Of a stretch of DNA of 8,412 bases, positions 1-5,271 are shown piece by piece. This stretch comes from Armatimonadota bacterium (GTDB taxonomy: Bacteria > Armatimonadota > SYMT01). The translations under genes and the position numbers were made by a program. The stretch is from positions 1 through 8,412 of the forward strand of contig JAJFMS010000184.1 of the NCBI GenBank assembly GCA_020696885.1. The letters are read 5' to 3'. A model generated the notes under the pieces. It saw nothing but the letters and a program-made list of their open reading frames with translations, did not search any database and was not told the origin of the DNA. Within the stretch, counting starts at the first letter, position 1; each line of letters begins with the position of its first letter.

Positions 1-11
1 GCCGGGGGATC

Positions 12-377
12 GTGTCCAGCGTAGAGAGGGATCGGGTGCAGGATTCGAGCCAGGATACGTCTTCCGAAGAAGTGGTGCTGCTCCAGCTTCCAGCACGACG
101 GGTACGGTACCTGCTGCAGGTGGTTCAGGAAGCGTGCCAGGATTGCGCCACGGGCACCCGGACGGTCTCGGTCTGGGTAACAGCGCGAGGGACCGCCGAG
201 GCGGTGGCCTGGTGCGCCCATTGCTTTAACGCCACGTGTAAACGGGTGCCGCTTCCGGAGGGGCAGGAGGAGCGGCTGGAGTGGATCCGCGTGGCGGTGC
301 AGGAAGGCCGGGTCTCCCGGCCGTGGCGAGCGGCTCGTCCCGCCGTGGAAGATCTCGAGCGCCGGGGGCTACTTTAG
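12..377 (+). CDS. Small hypothetical protein with two CxxC pairs (zinc-ribbon-like)
   Basis: I do not recognise the family. The 121-residue product has CQDC at residues 42-45 and CAHC at 68-71, with a further Cys at 76. Two CxxC pairs 22 residues apart would suit a zinc ribbon, which is an inference. The first 20 residues are acidic and serine-rich and probably disordered; the C-terminal third is charged and likely helical. The GTG start at 12 follows a G-rich stretch only a few bases away. The frame stays open to the left edge, so the true start could lie outside the window. The third codon position is strongly G/C, as in the confident genes here, which supports coding. The stop codon lies inside a perfect hairpin (363-383), and the gene converges on the KGG-protein gene. 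It could be a small regulatory or nucleic-acid-binding protein, but nothing shows this directly. Confidence 0.55.
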   Translation: MSSVERDRVQDSSQDTSSEEVVLLQLPARRVRYLLQVVQEACQDCATGTRTVSVWVTARGTAEAVAWCAHCFNATCKRVPLPEGQEERLEWIRVAVQEGRVSRPWRAARPAVEDLERRGLL

Positions 378-383
378 CCCCCG
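363..383. terminator. Perfect 9-bp hairpin between convergent genes
   Basis: CGGGGGCTA (363-371), a CTT loop and TAGCCCCCG (375-383) form a perfect stem-loop. It contains the stop codon of the left gene and lies just beyond the stop of the opposing KGG gene. The position suits a bidirectional terminator. Neither side has a run of T, so it is not a classic intrinsic terminator and may instead block or stabilise transcript ends. Confidence 0.5.
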
Positions 384-396
384 CGTAGATCGATGA

Positions 397-680
397 TCAC
401 TTCTTCTCGGCTTCCGCAGCGGCCTCAGCGGCATCGCTGTCCGCCTTCTTACCGCGCTCGATCAGCTCGCGCACGCGGTTGCCGCCCTTCTTCCCGATCT
501 TCTCGTAGAATTCCGGGCCATGCTTCTCGGCGGTGGTCTGACCGCCCTTCCGGCCGATCTCGCCGTAGAAATCGGGACCATACTTCTTCCGCGTGGCCTG
601 GCCGCCCTTGTGGCCGATCTCCGTGTAGAAGTCCTTACCGTACTTCGCCTTCACCTTGTCGCCGCCGCGCTTTCCGGCTT
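397..680 (-). repeat. In-gene tandem repeat, 60-bp period
   Basis: The KGG gene is built of roughly 60-base units encoding the 20-residue motif. The units are diverged at third positions, but conserved blocks recur every 60 bases, such as CCGCCCTT...GGCCGATCTC at about 541-562 and 601-622. Four motif copies are visible, the outer two less regular. This suggests old internal duplication kept by selection on the protein. Confidence 0.7.
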
Positions 681-723
681 CGGCGACGGTCATCTCTTTG
701 CGCTCTTCCGAGTTATTGGCCAT
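397..723 (-). CDS. KGG-repeat stress-induced protein (LEA group 1-like)
   Basis: This is a 108-residue hydrophilic protein of the KGG family (GsiB/YciG type), small proteins induced by general stress, starvation or desiccation and related to the 20-mer of plant group 1 LEA (Em) proteins. The diagnostic motif occurs four times at an exact 20-residue spacing: GKRGGDK (17-23), GHKGGQA (37-43), GRKGGQT (57-63) and GKKGGNR (77-83). Between them are YGKDFY, YGPDFY and HGPEFY. The N-terminus is charged, and the tail from residue 90 is rich in Ala, Glu and Lys. There is no Cys, Trp, signal peptide or membrane segment, so it should be cytoplasmic and largely disordered. The ATG at 723 is well supported: GGGAGGA lies 7 bases upstream. 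The likely role is hydration or protein protection under stress, inferred from the family. It stands alone on its strand, with about 200 bases before the next gene. Confidence 0.92.
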   Translation of the reverse strand: MANNSEERKEMTVAEAGKRGGDKVKAKYGKDFYTEIGHKGGQATRKKYGPDFYGEIGRKGGQTTAEKHGPEFYEKIGKKGGNRVRELIERGKKADSDAAEAAAEAEKK

Positions 724-925
724 GGCTAGGTCCTCCCGTGGGGTGAGTCAGGTCAGCGTGCGGCCCCTACCCGGCAAGTGGGGCAGTAGCAAGCGAAGTT
801 GGGTCGTTGGGCCATCTTTACCCCGACCACAGCGCCGCCAAACTCATTCAGCAAACGAACGGCATGTTGGCTTACCGCGCCTTGTTGCGCAGTACCACCA
901 AGCCGGCGCTCTGAGGGGGCGCGTG
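724..925. other. Intergenic region upstream of the KGG gene
   Basis: About 200 bases lie between the stop of the dehydrogenase gene and the start of the KGG gene, both on the minus strand. The only confident signal is the KGG ribosome binding site (about 731-737). On the minus strand TTGGCG (836-841) and TAAAGA (815-820) faintly resemble a promoter, but the 15-base spacer is short and I do not call it. Overlapping open frames here lack support. Confidence 0.4.
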
Positions 926-1907
926 CTAACCGGAAAGCGGCCCGAGCTCGTTGTTTGCCGCCGCGGCCGCGTAGGTGGCCCCGGCGAGCCGCCGGGCCGT
1001 GGCGGTCTCACTCTCCAGACCTATTGCACTTTCCGTGCCGATGCCGCCCGGCGGCGGCAGGACGCGGGTGACGAGCCCCAGTAGATCGGCAGTCAACCCG
1101 GGGAATAGGCCATGGAAGCGCACCGCGACCTCTGCAGCCAGGGACACGGTCACGGACGCGTCGCCTCGCCGGCAGGCGGCCACGATCTGCCGCGCGGCGC
1201 GTTCCGCGGGAACGGAGGAACCGGGAAGGGAGTCGGCGATGCTGAACCAGGTGTATTCCGCCTTGTGGCGTCCCTTGAACGTGGCCCGGAGCGGGCTTCC
1301 GGTCCGCATCAGGCCCGGGGTCACCGTGGTGACTCGGATGCCGTCTTTCGCCAGCTCGGCTCGCAGGCCCTCGGAGAGGCCGACCAGTGCGAACTTGCTG
1401 GCACAGTAGGGCAGCAGGTGCGGCACACTGATCCGTCCCCCAACGGATGCGATGTTCACGATTCGCCCGTCCCGCCGCGCCCGCATCTCCGGCAGCACCG
1501 CGGAGATCACCTGGAGCGGCGCCCAGAAGTGGATGCGCATGGCGGCTTCGTAGTCTTCCCGGGTCTGCACTTCCATCGGGCCGACCTGGATCTGCCCGGC
1601 GTTGTTGACGAGGACATCGATTGGCCCGAACCGCTGCCGCACGGAGGCAACCAGCGCTTGCACCTGATCCCTCTTGCCGAGCCCGCTCGAGGTCGTCCGC
1701 GTCGCGCGCGCAGAGCGCCAGCCGGGCACCCTCCTCCGCGAACTGCCGTGCGAGCACCAACCCAAGGCCCCGGGAGCCGCCCGTGATGAGCACGGTCTTA
1801 CCCCGCAGCGCTAGCTCCTCACTGCGGCGCGCCAGACCCAGCGCCCCCAGCGCCAGTCCGACGCCCGCGGCGCCCCAAAGCAACTGCCGCATCGTCGAGT
1901 CTTTCAT
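926..1907 (-). pseudogene. Membrane-anchored SDR-family oxidoreductase, reading frame disrupted
   Basis: A classical short-chain dehydrogenase, an NAD(P)-dependent Rossmann oxidoreductase, is split over two frames. The first frame starts at ATG 1907, with GGGGAG 6 bases upstream, and encodes a hydrophobic anchor (residues about 8-26) and the cofactor motif TGGSRGLG (1761-1784). It leaves the family pattern after DADDLERAR near 1680. The second frame carries RDQVQALV onward: NNAG (1595-1606), the catalytic Ser in NIASVGG, YCASK (1394-1408), and a long C-terminal part (FKGRHKAEYTWFS, FHGLFPGLTADLLGLV) ending at the TAG at 926. Every catalytic element is intact. About 15 residues expected between the two parts, including the usual Asp of the DVTD segment, are missing, and the total length is not a multiple of three. 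A deletion of 3n+2 bases fits, either real decay or an assembly error. The family is near certain; the substrate is unknown. Confidence 0.8.
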
Positions 1908-1949
1908 CACGCGCTCCCCGGGAGCTACTGAGTCCCTGAAGCTATTTGC

Positions 1950-1984
1950 CCCGTCCCTGCACGGCGCAAACGAGCCGTGACGGG
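1950..1984. other. Stem-loop 1 in the divergent intergenic region
   Basis: CACGGC (1960-1965) pairs with GCCGTG (1974-1979) around an 8-base loop. An outer pair, CCCGT (1950-1954) with ACGGG (1980-1984), extends it across a 5-base bulge on the left side. It lies 3 bases from a second, stronger hairpin. It is upstream of both the dehydrogenase and the symporter operon, so it could be a leader structure or an operator. Confidence 0.4.
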
Positions 1985-1987
1985 CCG

Positions 1988-2017
1988 GCGCGCGGACGTG
2001 GGAAGGTGTCCGCGCGC
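1988..2017. other. Stem-loop 2: perfect 10-bp GC-rich hairpin
   Basis: GCGCGCGGAC (1988-1997) and GTCCGCGCGC (2008-2017) are exact reverse complements around the loop GTGGGAAGGT. The hairpin is about 65 bases before the start of the small membrane protein, so it would lie in its 5' leader if transcription begins upstream of it. There is no T tract, so an ordinary terminator is unlikely. It may be an RNA leader structure or a protein-binding palindrome. Confidence 0.5.
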
Positions 2018-2083
2018 AACTCCTGGAAAGTCACCGCAGAAGTATGTTTCCTTGGTACGCTGACCCCAACCCCTAACCGCCCG

Positions 2084-2392
2084 ATGAGCTCTCCGTCTAC
2101 CGTCCTCTCCGTGCTGCGCAGCGCCCGCCGCGAAGCACTCTTTGTCGCCGTCGTCTGGGTGCTCGCCTGTGCGCACACGGTCGGCTATTCGGCGCTGTTC
2201 GGCTACCGCCAGGGCGAGCCGCCGTCTCTCATCCTGGGGATCCCCTCCTGGGTGGTCTGGGGGATCTTCGCGCCCTGGACCATCGTCACGCTGATCACCT
2301 GCTGGTACGCCTTCTTCGGGATGCAGGACGAGGACCTGGGCGAGGATGCGCCGTCCTTCGGCGCCGGGGCAGAGGGAGCGGGTCATGCCTAA
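2084..2392 (+). CDS. YhdT/DUF997-like small membrane protein, symporter partner
   Basis: This 102-residue integral membrane protein has two predicted helices, about residues 17-39 and 53-79. A positively charged N-terminus (RSARREA) precedes the first, and LGIPSWVVWG opens the second; an acidic tail (MQDEDLGED) follows. This layout matches the DUF997/YhdT family, small proteins encoded immediately before PanF-type sodium:solute symporters. The call rests on layout and context, since no search could be run. ATG 2084 is chosen because the longer reading of this frame, back to 1946, adds a non-membrane segment unlike the family. No convincing Shine-Dalgarno precedes 2084, so the start is less certain than the gene. 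The last 8 bases overlap the symporter start, implying one mRNA and coupled translation. The likely role is assembly, stability or activity of the transporter in the inner membrane. Confidence 0.75.
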   Translation: MSSPSTVLSVLRSARREALFVAVVWVLACAHTVGYSALFGYRQGEPPSLILGIPSWVVWGIFAPWTIVTLITCWYAFFGMQDEDLGEDAPSFGAGAEGAGHA

Positions 2393-3938
2393 CCTGTTGC
2401 CCCTGTTGGCGCTGGTAGCGATGATGGCCGCCTCGATGTGGATCGGGGTGACAGCCAACCGCGTTACGGAGAAGGGCGGCGGCTTCCTCAAAGGCTACTT
2501 CCTGGGAAACCGCGGCCTCGGCTCCTGGTCCATGGCGCTGACCGCCACCGTCATGAGCGGCGGCACCTTCATGGGCTTTCCCGCCTACGTCTACCAGCAC
2601 GGCTGGGTGGTGGCGCTCTGGATTGCCAGCTATATGGTCGTGCCGCTCTGCACGTTCGCCGTGCTGGGAAAGCGGATGGGCCAGCTCTCCCGCATGACCG
2701 GCGCCATCACGCTGCCGGAGCTGCTGCGAGAGCGGTTCCAGAGCCCCGCGCTCGGCATCGTGGCCTCCGCGATGATGATCTTCATCCTCGCCTTCAGCCT
2801 CATCGCCCAGTTCAAGGGCGGCGCCGTCATCCTCCAGCAGGTGCTGCCGGGCTTCCCCGGGCTGGCGGACCAGGCCTGGGACATCAACGGCAGGTCTCCC
2901 GCCTTTATCTACGGCCTCGCGGTCTTCGCGGTGGTCGTGGTGAGCTACACCGTCTACGGCGGCTTCCTGGCGGCGGTGTGGACCGATCTCTTCCAGAGCG
3001 TCCTGATGGCCATCGGGGTGCTGATCCTGCTGCCTTTAGCGCTAATAAAGTCCGGAGGGTTGGAAGCGGGCACTGCGGCCGGCATCCAGGCCGTGGGGAG
3101 CGGCTACGCGTTCGGACCGGGCAGCGGCGACAAACCGTTCCTGCCGTTGGGGCTGGCCTTCTCGTTCTTCTGTATGTGGTCCATCGCGGGGATGGGGCAG
3201 CCGGCCACTCTGGTTCGCCTGATGGCCTTCCGCGACACGAAGACGCTCCGCCACGCGATGTTCCTGCTCGCGGTGTACAACGCGCTCATCTACATCCCGC
3301 TGATCCTGATCTTCATCTGCAGCCGCGCCATCCTGCCGGGCCTGAAGCAGCCGGACGAGGTGATGCCGCTGATGGCGCTCAAGGTAGCGCATCCACTGGT
3401 GGCCGGGCTGATCCTCGCGGCGCCTTTCGGGGCCGTGATGGCCACGGTGAGCGGCTACCTGGTCCAGATCTCGTCCGCCCTGGTGCAGGACGTCTACCAT
3501 CGGCTCCGCCCGGACGCCTCCGAACAGACGCTGAAGCGGCTCTCTCATACTGGCATCATCGTCGTCGCGTGCATCTCCGGGTTCGGCACGATCTTCTCGC
3601 CCACGTTCCTCCAGGCGATCATCGTCTTCGCTGGTGGCGCCGCCGCCTGCGCCTACCTGGTTCCGGCGGTGATGGCGTCGTTCTGGAAGCGGAGCACGGC
3701 CCGCGGCGCCCTGGCGAGCATGCTCGGAGGGGTGCTGACGGTCCTTGGCCTCTACGCCATCGGCTGGATCACCATCCGGAACAACGCCTCCTGGGAGCCG
3801 ATCTATCTGCTCGGCATCGCCCCGTTTGTCTGGGGGCTCCTGGTCTCCGTGGTGTTCGGCGTGGTCGGCAGCCTCACGGACACGCCGCCGACCGGGCGGG
3901 TGGTGGAGGAGCTGTTCCCGGCGGGCGAGGCGGGTTGA
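2385..3938 (+). CDS. Sodium:solute symporter (SSS family, PanF-like)
   Basis: This 517-residue polytopic membrane protein has about 13 hydrophobic segments and the usual SSS length. Family features in order are GYFLGNRGLGSWSMALTATV (residues 37-56) followed by SGGTFMGFPAYVYQHG (58-73); YTVYGGFLAAVWTDLFQSVL (188-207), the conserved Y-T-x-x-G-G-x-x-A-V-x-T-D block; and ATVSGYLVQISSALVQDVY (353-371), which holds the paired Ser residues of the sodium site region. It should couple Na+ entry to solute uptake across the cytoplasmic membrane. The family includes pantothenate, proline, sugar and carboxylate carriers. The preceding YhdT-like gene favours the PanF branch, but the substrate is not proved. 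ATG 2385 has AGGGAG about 7 bases upstream and overlaps the previous gene as ATGCCTAA, so translation is probably coupled. The upstream in-frame start at 2346 lies inside the neighbour and is rejected. Confidence 0.93.
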   Translation: MPNLLPLLALVAMMAASMWIGVTANRVTEKGGGFLKGYFLGNRGLGSWSMALTATVMSGGTFMGFPAYVYQHGWVVALWIASYMVVPLCTFAVLGKRMGQLSRMTGAITLPELLRERFQSPALGIVASAMMIFILAFSLIAQFKGGAVILQQVLPGFPGLADQAWDINGRSPAFIYGLAVFAVVVVSYTVYGGFLAAVWTDLFQSVLMAIGVLILLPLALIKSGGLEAGTAAGIQAVGSGYAFGPGSGDKPFLPLGLAFSFFCMWSIAGMGQPATLVRLMAFRDTKTLRHAMFLLAVYNALIYIPLILIFICSRAILPGLKQPDEVMPLMALKVAHPLVAGLILAAPFGAVMATVSGYLVQISSALVQDVYHRLRPDASEQTLKRLSHTGIIVVACISGFGTIFSPTFLQAIIVFAGGAAACAYLVPAVMASFWKRSTARGALASMLGGVLTVLGLYAIGWITIRNNASWEPIYLLGIAPFVWGLLVSVVFGVVGSLTDTPPTGRVVEELFPAGEAG

Positions 3939-3942
3939 TGGG

Positions 3943-3966
3943 TCACGCGGAGTCACGGAGAGAACG
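3943..3966 (+). repeat. Short CACGGAG-type intergenic direct repeat
   Basis: Just after the symporter stop, TCACGCGGAG is followed directly by TCACGGAGAG and then AACGAAG. Runs of this kind (cacggag, cacagag) recur between genes in several environmental phyla, including planctomycete-like genomes, as recalled from general experience. Only two units are seen here, so the call is tentative. Confidence 0.3.
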
Positions 3967-3987
3967 AAGGCTCCTGCTGGTTAGCCA

Positions 3988-4130
3988 CACCTTGCGTTCA
4001 CCGGGCATCGGCGGTATCAAGTAACGGTCTGCCTTGACGACACTCGAGCGTCACAGACCTTCTGTCCAGCGAGATAAATGGGGCCTGAAATGAAGCACTT
4101 GCTCTTCCAGACGATGATTGGGTTGGCGGT
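3988..4130 (+). repeat. Diverged leader repeat, copy A
   Basis: This copy starts CACCTTGCGTTC (3988-3999), has GCGGTATCAAG at 4011-4021, then TCTGC and TTGAC, CACAGACCTT (4052-4061) and AGCGAG (4068-4073), and runs on into the first codons of the gene at 4090. By hand, 39 of the first 51 bases match copy B at 6868-6918 without a gap, and about 26 of 39 bases match around the start codon. The right boundary is approximate. Confidence 0.65.
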
Positions 4131-4662
4131 GGCCGGGATACTGCCGACGCTGGCTGCCGCGAAGGCCCCGATCGCCGCCGCCCTCCTCAGCGCCAAAGAG
4201 GCCGCGGCGCTGGTCGGTGGTCCTCTGGAGGAAGTCACCAAGTCCGAGACGAAGCCGGACGCGCAGAATGGGCGCGACCACAACACGATCTGCGGCTACT
4301 TCCCGAAGGGCTACAAGATCGCGGAGGCGGAGCGCCCGCCGGAGCGCGGCGTCGAGGTCTCGCTGCACACGTTTCCCTCGCCGGCAGAGGCCAAGCGGTT
4401 CTTCGGCTTCACCCGGGAAGCCGAGCAGGAAGCGGCCAAGACGATTCCCGGCGCGAAGCTCGTCCCGCTGAAAGGGGCCGGCGAGGCGGGCGTGTTATCG
4501 ACCAAAACCCTCCGCCCGGAGCCGGACGCCCACTACCAGATCGGTATCGCCTCGTTCATCAAGGGCGCCACGATGGCGCAGGTGACGGTCTGGAAGCGCA
4601 AAGCCCCGGTAGACGCGATCGCCGCCGCGGCCGCGAAGCAGATCGCCGCGAAGCTGCCCTGA
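4090..4662 (+). CDS. Secreted protein of unknown function (DUF3558-like layout)
   Basis: This is a 190-residue exported protein. MKHLLFQTMIGLAVAGILPTLAAAKA is a typical Sec signal peptide, with cleavage likely after AAA at residues 22-24. The mature part begins with LLSAKEAAALVGGPLEEV, has one Cys (residue 68, in TICGYF), a V-E-V-S-L-H strand, FPSPAEAKRFFGF (95-107), LKGAGEAGVLST (127-138), a strand pair and a C-terminal Ala/Lys helix (DAIAAAAAKQIAAKLP). This order (helix with LxxxEAxxLxG, C-x-Y strand, PxxGxGxxA turn, final helix) resembles DUF3558-like extracellular proteins, a comparison of pattern only. ATG 4090 is preferred because it gives a compact signal peptide with Lys at position 2 and a GGGG block 6-7 bases upstream; ATG 4078 is the alternative. 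With a lone Cys no internal disulfide is expected. The leader, and part of the signal-peptide region, recur in diverged form at 6868-7005. Confidence 0.8.
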   Translation: MKHLLFQTMIGLAVAGILPTLAAAKAPIAAALLSAKEAAALVGGPLEEVTKSETKPDAQNGRDHNTICGYFPKGYKIAEAERPPERGVEVSLHTFPSPAEAKRFFGFTREAEQEAAKTIPGAKLVPLKGAGEAGVLSTKTLRPEPDAHYQIGIASFIKGATMAQVTVWKRKAPVDAIAAAAAKQIAAKLP

Positions 4663-4688
4663 GCCGCTCCGCGAGGCGAGGACGAGCG

Positions 4689-4712
4689 GGCCGCTCCAGT
4701 CAACCAGCGGCC
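4689..4712. terminator. Possible hairpin after the secreted-protein gene
   Basis: GGCCGCT (4689-4695) pairs exactly with AGCGGCC (4706-4712) around a 10-base loop, 27 bases past the stop codon. There is no T tract. It could end the upstream transcript or be a chance GC-rich structure. Confidence 0.3.
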
Positions 4713-4774
4713 ACGACCCAGGTACGACACCTCGAGCCCTGGCTCGCCGGGTACCGGCCTGACTGGAGAACGCG

Positions 4775-5209
4775 ATGGCCTTCCTCGATCCGTCCCAGCG
4801 AGAGCGCTGCCCTTGCTGCGGCTACCTGACCCTCAGGGCGCGCGCCGTCTACGAGATCTGCGAGCTCTGCTGCTGGGAGGACGACGGGCAGGACGACCCG
4901 CGGGCGGACGAGGTCTGGGGTGGCCCGAACCACGGTTACTCGCTAACCCAGGCGCGGGAGAACTTTCGCCGCTACCTGGTGATGTACGAGCCGGAGCGGG
5001 ATCGGCGGATCTGCGGCCCGGACAATGAGGCCGCGCGGGACGCCAAGCGCCTCCTGATCCACGCGTTTGAGCAGCTCGAGACGGCGTCTCCGGACGAGCG
5101 CCCGGCAGTAATCGCGGAGATCCGGACGCAGGAGCGCCGGCTCCGCCAGAACCTCAAAGAGCTGATCCGGGAGTACGAGGCAGCAGTGCGCCGGTCACGA
5201 GAGCTGTAA
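4775..5209 (+). CDS. CPCC family cysteine-rich protein
   Basis: This 144-residue cytoplasmic protein carries the cysteine-rich CPCC domain in its first half: RCPCCGYLTL (residues 11-20), YEICELCCWEDDGQDD (26-41), then ADEVWGGPNHGYSLTQARENF (44-64). Cys 12, 14, 15, 29, 32 and 33 could bind a metal ion, and the WEDDGQDDP and GGPNHGYSL blocks are the hallmark of the family. Biochemical function is not established; members occur near polymorphic-toxin loci as candidate immunity proteins and also as orphans. No toxin gene is visible here, so it looks like an orphan. The C-terminal 60 residues form a highly charged, probably coiled helix (AARDAKRLLIHAFEQL and REYEAAVRRSREL). ATG 4775 has GGAG 6 bases upstream. 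The gene converges on the oxidoreductase gene, with a strong hairpin between them. Confidence 0.88.
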   Translation: MAFLDPSQRERCPCCGYLTLRARAVYEICELCCWEDDGQDDPRADEVWGGPNHGYSLTQARENFRRYLVMYEPERDRRICGPDNEAARDAKRLLIHAFEQLETASPDERPAVIAEIRTQERRLRQNLKELIREYEAAVRRSREL

Positions 5210-5230
5210 GCGGCACAATCTCTGGATGGC

Positions 5231-5265
5231 CTCGTGGGGGAAGCCCGGTGCGCTGCCCCCACGAG
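5231..5265. terminator. Bidirectional hairpin between convergent genes
   Basis: CTCGTGGGGG (5231-5240) and CCCCCACGAG (5256-5265) form a perfect 10-bp stem. After one A-G mismatch a further 3 bp (AGC 5242-5244 with GCT 5252-5254) close the apical loop. It sits between the stop codons at 5209 (+) and 5272 (-), as expected for a shared terminator. No T tract follows on either strand. Confidence 0.6.
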
Positions 5266-5271
5266 TAACTG

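Noticed and set aside
397..723. The 60-base repeats as a CRISPR array or microsatellite
   Set aside because: The repeats are coding, diverged, and have no unique spacers. They encode the KGG motif.
1112..1786. 224-residue plus-strand frame opposite the dehydrogenase
   Set aside because: It is antisense to recognised SDR motifs, with shadow-type composition.
3042..3956. 304-residue minus-strand frame opposite the symporter
   Set aside because: Its composition is Arg/Asp/Gln/His-rich with no domain, and it lies wholly antisense to a confident gene.
2438..4024. Long plus-strand open frame (528 residues) overlapping the symporter
   Set aside because: It is rich in Arg, Gly, Pro and Ala with no hydrophobic pattern, a typical frame shadow of a GC-rich gene. 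The overlapping frame at 2385 has full symporter motifs.
4034..4062. TTGACG at 4034-4039 as a -35 box for the secreted-protein gene
   Set aside because: The hexamer 17 bases downstream (ACCTTC) is a poor -10. The motif is part of the repeat, so it is noted there but not called a promoter.
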